Source: Paramylibacter kogurei (GTDB lineage: Bacteria; Pseudomonadota; Alphaproteobacteria; Rhodobacterales; Rhodobacteraceae). From it: a stretch of 64,000 bases of DNA. The notes under the pieces are model-generated. The model saw only the letters and a list, made by a program, of their open reading frames with translations. It searched no databases and was not told where the DNA came from. The DNA is taken from assembly GCF_002742285.1 (NCBI RefSeq), contig NZ_MDGM01000009.1:1-64000 (forward strand), in the 5' to 3' direction. Positions 36,061-43,744 of this stretch are shown here, piece after piece; within the stretch, counting starts at the first letter, position 1, and each line of letters begins with the position of its first letter. The translations under genes were made by a program, and so were the position numbers.

Positions 36061-36664
36061 TTTTTCCTCCCTTAATCGTGGCCGGTACACGGTTTACATT
36101 TTCCGGCATCTCTCAATGAGACGTTTTTTCGAAAATAAGATATGTTCAAAATGGGCGGCTTGGACGATCTAACAGCGGTCATATCCTCATAGACAGCTAA
36201 ATGCATAAACATGAAAGGCAGTTCGATTTTTCAAACTTATAGCTTTCAACTTAGCATTTTCACGCCAATCGCACGCTCCTTTTCGCACATTTCATCTCTG
36301 ATTCGTGTGTCCACTTTAACCAAGTTGCTCATTTTTGCAACCGGTTGCATTATGCATTTCATCTGCACGGGCATGGATGGCGTGCGCACTGGCCAAGCGC
36401 GGATTTATCCATCCAGTGCCAAAAACACCTTGCACAAATTACGATCACCAATCCTTCAGTTTCACTTTCAAATGCAGAGCCGATTCATCCTGAGCCAATA
36501 ATCGCAGGCCAAAAAATCACGGGAAAATTAGGCCAAAGCCTGAATGCAAAATATTCCTTCTGCTTTGCTTTCCTCTGAATTGAACTGATTAACAAACATC
36601 TCAACTGGAAATGTTTTCTCAAATTTCGTAGGTAAGCGATGCACAAAACGAAGGGGAATACATA
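36061..36664. other. divergent control region of the importer and an SDR gene
   Basis: About 600 bases with one recognisable element, the LacI operator at 36335-36350. No gene with a ribosome site is visible; the two short open frames near 36211-36578 lack any coding character. Confidence 0.55.
36335..36350. promoter_or_regulatory. LacI-family operator, second copy
   Basis: TTGCAACCGGTTGCAT matches the palindrome at 28838 in 15 of 16 positions and keeps its perfect 14-base core. It stands about 275 bases upstream of the importer binding-protein start and 315 bases before the SDR at 36665. Confidence 0.75.
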
Positions 36665-37549
36665 ATGCGTATTTTGTTTACTGGCGGTTCTGGCAAGGCT
36701 GGGCGTCATGTTGTTTCATATCTGATAAACAACGGGCATCGCGTTTTAAACGTTGATCGCGTTCCCTTGGATCACCCCGACGTAGATAATCGCCTCGCAG
36801 ATATTACCGATGCGGGCCAAATGTTTGACATCATGGCAAGCTATGCTGGGTTCGATGAAATGGAACCAGGGAATGGCGTGCCTAAATTTGACGCGGTCGT
36901 ACATTTCGCGGCTGTTCCCCGATTGTTGATGACATCCGACAATGAATGTTATCGCGTCAATACAATTGGCACCTACAATGTCATTGATGCAGCGGTGAAA
37001 TTTGGCGTGAAAAAGATCATTTTTGCATCATCCGAAACAACATATGGCATTTGTTTTGCCGATGGTGATCGCAAACCAGAATACCTTCCGATTGACGAAA
37101 ACCATCCGGTTATTCCCGAAGACAGCTATGCCATGTCAAAGGTGGCAAACGAAGTAAGCGCGCGCAGCTTTCAACGCCGATCAGGCTACGACATTTATGG
37201 TTTGCGCATAAACAATGTTATTGAACCGCATGAATACAAAGAAAACTTTCCAGAATATATTGCGAACCCATCGGTTCGGCGGCGAAACATATTTGCATAT
37301 ATCGATGCCCGCGATCTGGGACAAATGGTTCAACAATGTCTGGTCACCGACGGGCTAGGTTTTGAAATATTCAACGTGTCCAATGACGATCATTCCGTTG
37401 ACAAAACCACCAAAGAATTGATCGCAGAATATTATCAAGGCGTTCCTGTTGGCGATATGGATGAAAACGAAACCTTTTATTCAAACGCCAAGGCCAAAAC
37501 GCTACTTGGGTTCAAGCCTGAGCATAACTGGCGCATGTATATGCGTTAA
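36665..37549 (+). CDS. NAD-dependent epimerase/dehydratase, uronate-dehydrogenase-like
   Basis: The 294-residue extended SDR has the NAD(P) motif TGGSGKAGRHV (6-16), VVHFAAVPRLLM and the catalytic Ser in SSETTYG plus Tyr-x3-Lys in SYAMSKVANEV. Uronate dehydrogenases and UDP-sugar epimerases share this plan; the modest length of 294 residues fits a sugar or uronate dehydrogenase better than a UDP-sugar epimerase. It lies alone, divergent from the importer, with no partner gene downstream. AACGAAGGGGAATACATA gives a good ribosome site. Substrate not fixed. Confidence 0.75.
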   Translation: MRILFTGGSGKAGRHVVSYLINNGHRVLNVDRVPLDHPDVDNRLADITDAGQMFDIMASYAGFDEMEPGNGVPKFDAVVHFAAVPRLLMTSDNECYRVNTIGTYNVIDAAVKFGVKKIIFASSETTYGICFADGDRKPEYLPIDENHPVIPEDSYAMSKVANEVSARSFQRRSGYDIYGLRINNVIEPHEYKENFPEYIANPSVRRRNIFAYIDARDLGQMVQQCLVTDGLGFEIFNVSNDDHSVDKTTKELIAEYYQGVPVGDMDENETFYSNAKAKTLLGFKPEHNWRMYMR

Positions 37550-37875
37550 ACTGCGTCGCACTCGGGTTTTTTGTATGACCGCAAACAAGGCGGAAGTGAT
37601 GGCAGAGAGAACATCAACTACAGGTTTACGAAAAATATTAAAATTTCAAGGTGAAGGAATGCTAATACAACCGACTCCATTGCCACATCATCGAAAATTT
37701 CCATTTCGTATTTGTGAAGTCAGAATAGATAACGGACTGGCGTTTCAGGACAAGTTCCGTTGGCATGTCGCATACAACGGGAACCGCTAGGCATTCGTCA
37801 AACCCAGAGCATCAGAAGTTCTGGGCGCTATACTGACTTTGACCTGTTTCTCAAGTTGATGATAAAGAATGGATT
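37550..37875. other. intergenic region between convergent genes
   Basis: About 325 bases between the end of the SDR gene and the end of the AEC transporter gene. I see no gene, clear terminator or repeat here. Confidence 0.5.
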
Positions 37876-38832
37876 TCATCCAATCGTAGGTGAAATACCA
37901 ACGTTGCCAATCCACCAGATCAATGCACTAATCGTGAAAAACGATAATATCACGGTAACGATGAACGCCGTGGCACAAACCTGTTCCGAGCCATACTTTG
38001 CCCCCAACATTGGATAAATCGAAAGCATTGGAACAGCGGCAAACAGCACAGCTGTCATGATCAATTCCTGTCCCAATCCCGGCCACATTGAAAGCAAAGC
38101 AAAAACAAGCGTTGGGTGAACGATCAACTTGCCAAAGCTGATTGCTGCTGTCCTGCGCCAATGTAAACTGAGACTAAAGCGTGCAACAATTCCTCCCACG
38201 ACAAATAGGGCGATGACAGGTGCAACCGAAGCCAGCATTTGGATTGTCGAGATCACTGGTTTTGGAAGCGGCAAACCAATACCGCGCACAATCAATGCAG
38301 CGATAATCGCAAGAACAAGTGGGTTTCGCAAAAAGCTTTGCAGTGCTCGCCTCGCCGAGGCTGACACTGTTGTGCTGCTCGCCGACGCCACATCGGCTGA
38401 AACTAAGGCAAGTGGGATAATCACGGCATTCTCGACAATCATGATCCAAGCAAGAACCTGCAAAGCCATTTCTGGAAAGACCATGCTCGCGACAGCAAAA
38501 CCGATAAATCCGCTGTTGGAATTTGCGATGGCTAAGCTGTGAATCCAAGCTGCTGGCGATTGCTCCTGAAAGATGCGACGCATGATGGCGTATCCGAAAA
38601 ACAGCGCAAGCAATGATGCAATGAGATACCCAATGATGATGCTCCAATTTAAGGCTTCATCTGTCCCGGAGATTGTAAGCGCGCTAAAAATAAGCGCTGG
38701 CAAGCATATCCTGACGGTGAACTGGCTGAGTGCATTGATGGTATCTGCTGGTGAATACCCCGTCCGGACGGCCACGTAGCCCAACAGAATGATAAGGTAA
38801 ATTGGAAGTGTAACCGCAAGGATCGTGACCAT
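37876..38832 (-). CDS. AEC-family transporter (auxin efflux carrier type)
   Basis: The 318-residue membrane protein has about ten helices in two halves. It carries the AEC features IILLGYVAVRTGYSPADTINALSQFTVRICLPALIFSAL, AIANSNSGFIGFAVASMVFPEMAL and a late PMLSIYPMLGAKYGSE. AEC proteins move carboxylates such as malate, malonate or auxin-like acids. It starts two bases after the TetR stop on the same strand, so both form one operon, which is divergent from the quinate/shikimate-type genes. An aromatic or alicyclic acid is a plausible cargo. Confidence 0.85.
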   Translation of the reverse strand: MVTILAVTLPIYLIILLGYVAVRTGYSPADTINALSQFTVRICLPALIFSALTISGTDEALNWSIIIGYLIASLLALFFGYAIMRRIFQEQSPAAWIHSLAIANSNSGFIGFAVASMVFPEMALQVLAWIMIVENAVIIPLALVSADVASASSTTVSASARRALQSFLRNPLVLAIIAALIVRGIGLPLPKPVISTIQMLASVAPVIALFVVGGIVARFSLSLHWRRTAAISFGKLIVHPTLVFALLSMWPGLGQELIMTAVLFAAVPMLSIYPMLGAKYGSEQVCATAFIVTVILSFFTISALIWWIGNVGISPTIG

Positions 38833-38834
38833 CG

Positions 38835-39533
38835 TTAGCCACCTTTGCGAGGCAGATAGTCGATCACCACTGCCCCCAATACCATATCCACCACACGGTT
38901 TCTGATACGTTTTTGGCCCTCTTCGGTGAACAAGCGGTTACCAAAGGATGTTGTAAAGGTCGCTTTGTTGGAAACGTTGTAAAAGCTTGCAGAACTTGTC
39001 ATCCAGTGCAACTCAAGCGGATCGGCATCATCGCGCAACACGCCGGCGGCTTTGCCCCGCGTGCACACATCCGCGAGTTTTTCGATGATCGCCTTGTTCA
39101 AGGTTGGGATAACGTCAGACTTGCGCGCATACTCTGCATTATGGATGTTTTCGATCATCACCAATCGTATAAACTGCGGGTTCTTCACGTGTGAATCGAA
39201 TGTTGCCTCTGTTAGCCGACGCAAGGCCATGATCGGCTCAAGATCAGCAACATTTAACGCCTGTTCGATCTCTCGCAAAGACGAATAGACACGTTCAAGT
39301 ACACTGCGATAAAGACCTTCCTTGTCACCAAAATAGTAGTAAATCATCCGCTTAGATGTCGATGTTTTCTCTGCGATTTCGTTGATGTTTGCACCCGACA
39401 ACCCATGGGCTGCAAAGGCCTCTGTGGCCACGGTTAGAATATCTTCTTTGACAGCCGCAGGGTCCTTTTTCCAAGTTGTCTTGCGCTTTTTAGGCGCGTT
39501 TTTTTGGACTCCATCCATGTGTCTGTGCTCCAT
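38835..39533 (-). CDS. TetR-family transcriptional regulator
   Basis: The 232-residue regulator has a TetR helix-turn-helix (AFAAHGLSGANINEIAEKTSTSKRMIYYYFGDKEGLYRSVLER) after a basic N-terminal tail with RKTTWKKD. An all-helical ligand domain with a TetR_C-type end (IRLVMIENIHNAEYARKS) follows. The ATG at 39533 follows GGAGGAACA. It diverges from tctC, and the intergenic region has a GGTACAT palindrome across the tctC promoter. It probably represses the importer operon and its own. Confidence 0.88.
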   Translation of the reverse strand: MEHRHMDGVQKNAPKKRKTTWKKDPAAVKEDILTVATEAFAAHGLSGANINEIAEKTSTSKRMIYYYFGDKEGLYRSVLERVYSSLREIEQALNVADLEPIMALRRLTEATFDSHVKNPQFIRLVMIENIHNAEYARKSDVIPTLNKAIIEKLADVCTRGKAAGVLRDDADPLELHWMTSSASFYNVSNKATFTTSFGNRLFTEEGQKRIRNRVVDMVLGAVVIDYLPRKGG

Positions 39534-39577
39534 TGTTCCTCCGATTCCTTGTTTGAATAGCACAAATTTAACCCGTG

Positions 39578-39629
39578 GGTACATTTTAATTGACAAATTA
39601 ACCGCAAGGTACATAAAAAGAGATGTACC
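39578..39629. promoter_or_regulatory. TetR operator and tctC promoter
   Basis: GGTACAT (39608-39614) and ATGTACC (39623-39629) are inverted repeats with an eight-base spacer; a further GGTACAT lies at 39578-39584. A TTGACA (39590-39595) looks like the -35 of the tctC promoter, so the second half-site would overlap the -10 region. Binding would block transcription. Confidence 0.65.
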
Positions 39630-39679
39630 GTCGATGCGAGGAGCGAATCGTCGGGAAAAAACACAAAGGGAGGACAGAG

Positions 39680-40684
39680 ATGTCTCGTAAACTGATTAGC
39701 GCACTTGTGGCGCTCGGACTAAGCGCGACCGTAGCAACAGCGCAAGAATACCCCACCAAAGAGATCCAAGGCATCATCCAATGGGGCGCTGGTGGTTCAA
39801 CAGACACCGTGATGCGTTCGGTCACCCCTCATGCTGAAGAAGCACTTGGTGGAACGGTTGTCATGCAGAACATGACTGGCGCGGTTGGTGCGATCGCCCT
39901 CAACTATGTGGTTGATGCGGATGCGGACGGCTATACTGTTTTGATGGGTGCTGAAAACCCGATGCTTTATAAAGTAATGGGCTTGGGCGACGAGGACTAT
40001 TCAGCGTTCACCCCAATCAACATTCTGGCGCGTGGCACTGCGATGTTGGTTGCCAACAATGCCGCTCCGTTTGATGATTATGCTGGCATGCTGGCCTATA
40101 TCGCTGAAAATCCCGGCGAGTTGAAATTGGGCGCAACTGGCCCCGGTGGGCTTCCTTCAGTGATCACAGCAATGATGAACACTGTCGAAGGTGAATTGGA
40201 CGTTATTTCCGTTCCATACGACGGTGACGGCCCGGCCCTAACTGCCCTTCAAGGTGGGGCTATTGATGTTATGCCTGCTGTTCTTGGTGCCGCTATCGAA
40301 GGTATCCGCGCTGGCAACATGAAACCAATCCTGATTTTTGATACAGAAACCAACGCAACACTGCCAGAGGTTCAGATTGCGACCGATGCGAACGCTGCAT
40401 ATGCGACCTATCTACCATGGGGTCCTTTCTTTGGCGTATTCGCCAAAAACGGCACACCAGATGAGGTGATCAACGCATTGACAGCTGCATATGCAACTGC
40501 CGCAGAAAACAAGGATTTCATTGATCTGATGGCTGGTCGTGGTTTCACCATGATGAATATCAGTGGTGATGAGGCAAATGCCTTCCTAACAAAGTGGCAG
40601 CAAGGTACAGCATGGCTGCTTGACGATGCGGGTCTGACACAAGCGTCCCCCGAAGAGTTTGGCATCGCACGTCCTGCCAACTAA
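39680..40684 (+). CDS. tctC: tripartite tricarboxylate transporter binding protein (Bug/TctC)
   Basis: The 334-residue periplasmic protein has the signal peptide MSRKLISALVALGLSATVATA, cleaved before QEYP. The Bug fold follows, with QGIIQWGAGGSTDTVMRSV, VVMQNMTGAVGAIALNYV and LKLGATGPGGLPSVITAMM. GGGAGGACAGAG precedes the ATG at 39680. It delivers an organic acid to TctA/TctB. As the genes that follow act on shikimate and dehydroshikimate, the cargo is likely quinate, shikimate or dehydroshikimate (inference). A long hairpin separates it from tctB. Confidence 0.9.
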   Translation: MSRKLISALVALGLSATVATAQEYPTKEIQGIIQWGAGGSTDTVMRSVTPHAEEALGGTVVMQNMTGAVGAIALNYVVDADADGYTVLMGAENPMLYKVMGLGDEDYSAFTPINILARGTAMLVANNAAPFDDYAGMLAYIAENPGELKLGATGPGGLPSVITAMMNTVEGELDVISVPYDGDGPALTALQGGAIDVMPAVLGAAIEGIRAGNMKPILIFDTETNATLPEVQIATDANAAYATYLPWGPFFGVFAKNGTPDEVINALTAAYATAAENKDFIDLMAGRGFTMMNISGDEANAFLTKWQQGTAWLLDDAGLTQASPEEFGIARPAN

Positions 40685-40729
40685 AAACCGACTATAAAGA
40701 AAGGTGGGTCCTTGGGCCTGCCGAATTTG

Positions 40730-40762
40730 GCGCCGCCCGCGCCTTATGACGCTGGGCGGCGC
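40730..40762 (+). terminator. intercistronic stem-loop between tctC and tctB
   Basis: GCGCCGCCC (40730-40738) and GGGCGGCGC (40754-40762) are perfect nine-base GC-rich arms around a 15-base loop. It is located 46 bases after the tctC stop. No T-run is visible, so partial termination or 3' protection of tctC mRNA is the likely effect. Confidence 0.65.
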
Positions 40763-40812
40763 TATGCGTTCCGGGATGGGAGCCCGGTCAAATTTAACGG
40801 GAGGAGAGGATC

Positions 40813-41388
40813 ATGGATCCGGAATTCAGAGGCGACATCGACCACCATGACGGCACATCGGATGCCACACCCGGTGGTTATACCGAACAACGAAGACCTG
40901 GCGAATTGAGCTTTGCCATCTTCCTCACCCTCGCCAGTTTGTTTCTGCTTTACACCGCATACGGCATTTCTGGTTTCAAAGCGTTATCAAGCCCGGGGTC
41001 CGTTCCGATGGCCACAACGCTGGTCATGGTGGTATCTGCATTGATCGTGACCATACGGACATCGCGCCTCAACAAAGTCGCGCATGAAACTCTGTCGAAG
41101 GACATCCTGCCCGTCATGGTGATCCTGTTCATCGGATTTTTGGTGATATTCGGGCTCCTGTTAAAGCCTCTGGGTTTTGTTCTGACAGCGGCGCTTTTCC
41201 TGATCATCGCGATCAAAGTACTGGCGCGCAAAGGCTGGGGTTACACCTTGACGGTTGCTCTTGTGTCTCTTGTGGTGATCTGGATCATCTTTCGCGTGGT
41301 GTTCACGGTGCTCTTGCCCGTCGGTATCCTGCCCGAAGCCGAATTCATCCAGTTCTTTCGTAATCTCATGTCTGGAGGGGCGTCCTGA
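40813..41388 (+). CDS. tctB: tripartite tricarboxylate transporter small subunit (TctB)
   Basis: The 191-residue protein has a soluble acidic N-terminus of about 32 residues, then four hydrophobic helices (FAIFLTLASLFLLYTAYGISG, VPMATTLVMVVSALIVTIRT, LPVMVILFIGFLVIFGLLLKPLGF, TLTVALVSLVVIWIIFRVVF). This matches the TctB family. GGGAGGAGAGGATC gives a strong ribosome site. Its stop overlaps the tctA ATG by one base. Confidence 0.88.
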   Translation: MDPEFRGDIDHHDGTSDATPGGYTEQRRPGELSFAIFLTLASLFLLYTAYGISGFKALSSPGSVPMATTLVMVVSALIVTIRTSRLNKVAHETLSKDILPVMVILFIGFLVIFGLLLKPLGFVLTAALFLIIAIKVLARKGWGYTLTVALVSLVVIWIIFRVVFTVLLPVGILPEAEFIQFFRNLMSGGAS

Positions 41389-42893
41389 TGGAAACCTTAA
41401 TGGCCATTTTTACAATCTTCACTCAACCCCAGCTCCTGCTGCTCGTCGGTGTTGGCACATTCGCGGGTATCTACATCGGGGCAATTCCGGGGCTTTCGGT
41501 CACGATGGCCGTTTCTATCCTGATCTCATTCACCTTTTCATGGGACGTCTACCCTGCCATTTCTTTGATGGTTGGCATCTACATGGGTGGTGTTTACGGC
41601 GGATCAAGAACAGCGATCCTTCTTAACATTCCAGGCGCACCATCGGCCATTGCAACCGCGATGGATGGTTACCCGATGGCGCAAAAGGGCGAAGCAGGTC
41701 AGGCCATCGGCGTGACGACAGTTATGTCGTTTTTTGGCGGATTGATCGGCATTTTCGTCCTTGCCGTTGCGGCACCTTTCGTGGCGGACTTTGCCATCAC
41801 GTTCCAACCACGCGATTATATGCTGCTGGCCGTTCTGGGAATCCTACTCGTCGGCTCGCTATCCAGCGGTTCATTGGTAAAGGGTATCTTCGCTGGTGCC
41901 TTGGGCATTGCAATCGGCGCTGTTGGTCGCGATCCGCTGACCTTTACCGAGCGTTTCACCTTTGATTTAAGGCTCATGGAAGGAGGCATTTCGTTCATCG
42001 CCGTAATGATTGGCATGTTCGGCGTGTCCGAAGCGTTACAACAGTTGCAAAACGTCAACATGAAAGCTGTGCGTCAAAAGATCGACAGGATCATGCCGTC
42101 CTTTGGCACGGTCAAGAAATACCTTCCACTTTCACTTCAAACCTCGTCCATCGGCGTCATCATCGGGGCTCTACCCGGCACTGGCGGTGATATTGCGGCT
42201 CTCATGGCTTATGATCACGCCAAGCGCATCACCAAAAAACCCAAAGTCCCGTTCGGCAAGGGCGCAATGGAGGGGCTTGTCGCGCCGGAAACTGCAAACA
42301 ATGCCGCTGTTGGCGGTGCGTTTATTCCGATGATGACACTGGGCATCCCCGGTGATGCGGTCACCGCGATCATGATAGGTGCCTTGTTCATTCATGGGCT
42401 TAATCCGGGGCCAATGCTTATGGTCGATCAACCGGATATGTTCTGGTTCATCGTTGGCGCGCTTTTGATGGCAAACGTCTTTATGCTGATCTTTGGCCTA
42501 ACTGGTATCAAGATTTTCACAAAGATCGTCGAGATGCCGCGCTCTGTCATCATTCCGCTGATCCTTCTTCTGTCGATCGTTGGTGCCTATGCGGTGAACA
42601 ACTCAATCACAGATGTCTATTGGATGCTTGGGTTCGGTGTGTTTGGTTACTTCATGCGTCACTATGGGTATCCGCTAGGCCCTGTGATCCTTGGCGTGAT
42701 CCTATCACGGCTTCTGGATGACAACTGGCGACGCGCCATCATTTCGGAACGCGAAGACCTTGGCAGTTTCTTTGAGGGCATCATCACCAGCCCGCTTTCG
42801 CTGACCTTATTTATTGCTGTGATCCTGATTTTTGTAAGCCAGACATCTATTTGGACTTTTGCAAAAAACCGTCTGTTTGGAAAGGCATCGTAA
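41388..42893 (+). CDS. tctA: tripartite tricarboxylate transporter large permease (TctA)
   Basis: The 501-residue permease has 11-12 helices. It contains the TctA signatures GTFAGIYIGAIPGLSVTMAVSILISFTF, MVGIYMGGVYGGSRTAILLNIPGAPSAIATAMDGYPM and GVIIGALPGTGGDIAALMAYDHAKRITK, with the Pro-Gly loops of the family. It is the main ion-coupled subunit. It is linked by one-base overlaps to tctB and the dehydrogenase gene that follows, so uptake and first metabolism are translated together. Confidence 0.93.
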   Translation: METLMAIFTIFTQPQLLLLVGVGTFAGIYIGAIPGLSVTMAVSILISFTFSWDVYPAISLMVGIYMGGVYGGSRTAILLNIPGAPSAIATAMDGYPMAQKGEAGQAIGVTTVMSFFGGLIGIFVLAVAAPFVADFAITFQPRDYMLLAVLGILLVGSLSSGSLVKGIFAGALGIAIGAVGRDPLTFTERFTFDLRLMEGGISFIAVMIGMFGVSEALQQLQNVNMKAVRQKIDRIMPSFGTVKKYLPLSLQTSSIGVIIGALPGTGGDIAALMAYDHAKRITKKPKVPFGKGAMEGLVAPETANNAAVGGAFIPMMTLGIPGDAVTAIMIGALFIHGLNPGPMLMVDQPDMFWFIVGALLMANVFMLIFGLTGIKIFTKIVEMPRSVIIPLILLLSIVGAYAVNNSITDVYWMLGFGVFGYFMRHYGYPLGPVILGVILSRLLDDNWRRAIISEREDLGSFFEGIITSPLSLTLFIAVILIFVSQTSIWTFAKNRLFGKAS

Positions 42894-43744
42894 TGACACA
42901 GACACTGTCGAAAACGATCAAGCTTGGCTTGATCGGCGACAACATCACCCGCTCCAAATCGCCAAGACTGCACCGCACGGCGGGGCAATTGGCCGGGCTA
43001 GATGTCACCTATGACAGGCTAATCCCAAAAGACTTGGGATTGACGTTCGATCAGACATTCGAACAGGCCAGAAACGCCGGATTTCGCGGGATAAATGTGA
43101 CCTATCCTTACAAGGAGCAGGTAACCGCAAAGGTCACAGTCAGCGATCCGCTGGTCAAAGCCATTGGTGCTGTTAACACCGTTGTCTTTGATCCCAAGGG
43201 TCCTCAGGGGTACAATACAGATTATAGTGGCTTTATGTCAGCATACCGTACGATCCTAGGTGACACCCCACCCGGAGTTGTTTGTCTTATCGGTACGGGT
43301 GGTGTTGGAAAAGCGGTGGCCTTCGGGTTGCTCGGTTTAAAGGCGGCCACGATCCGCTGCGTTGATCTGGACCCCGTCAAAGCCGAAGCACTGGCAACAG
43401 CATTACGAGATGCCGGAAGTGATACCAAGATTGAAGTTGCGACCGATCCGGTGGAAGCCGCCATAAACGCGGATGGCGTCATCAATTGCACACCGCTTGG
43501 TATGGTCGGCATTGGCGGTAGCCCCCTGCCACGCTCCGCAATGGGCAACGCACGGTGGGCTTTTGATGCGGTCTATACACCCGTTGAAACCGAATTCTTA
43601 CAGGATGCGGCGGCTGAAGGGCTCACGATCATTTCCGGTTACGAGCTGTTCTTTGGCCAAGGTATCGACGCTTGGCAAATCTTTACGGGCATAGATCTAG
43701 ACACTGTGGCGCTTCGGGCTGCCATTCAGGAGGATAAGGCATGA
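42893..43744 (+). CDS. shikimate/quinate dehydrogenase family
   Basis: The 283-residue enzyme has the shikimate-binding N-terminus LIGDNITRSKSPRLHRTAGQLAGLDVTYDRL, the catalytic Lys/Asp in GINVTYPYKEQV and the later YNTDYSGF, and the Rossmann motif LIGTGGVGKAVAFGL. It interconverts shikimate (or quinate) and the 3-dehydro form with NAD(P). The ATG overlaps the tctA stop (TAATG). Being clustered with an importer and a dehydroshikimate dehydratase points to a catabolic rather than biosynthetic role (compare AroE with QuiA/QuiB/YdiB). It overlaps the next gene by ATGA. Confidence 0.88.
   Translation: MTQTLSKTIKLGLIGDNITRSKSPRLHRTAGQLAGLDVTYDRLIPKDLGLTFDQTFEQARNAGFRGINVTYPYKEQVTAKVTVSDPLVKAIGAVNTVVFDPKGPQGYNTDYSGFMSAYRTILGDTPPGVVCLIGTGGVGKAVAFGLLGLKAATIRCVDLDPVKAEALATALRDAGSDTKIEVATDPVEAAINADGVINCTPLGMVGIGGSPLPRSAMGNARWAFDAVYTPVETEFLQDAAAEGLTIISGYELFFGQGIDAWQIFTGIDLDTVALRAAIQEDKA

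Noticed and set aside
36211..36578. short plus-strand open frames between importer and SDR
   Set aside because: They have no ribosome site and no family resemblance, and they overlap the LacI operator. They are best seen as chance frames.
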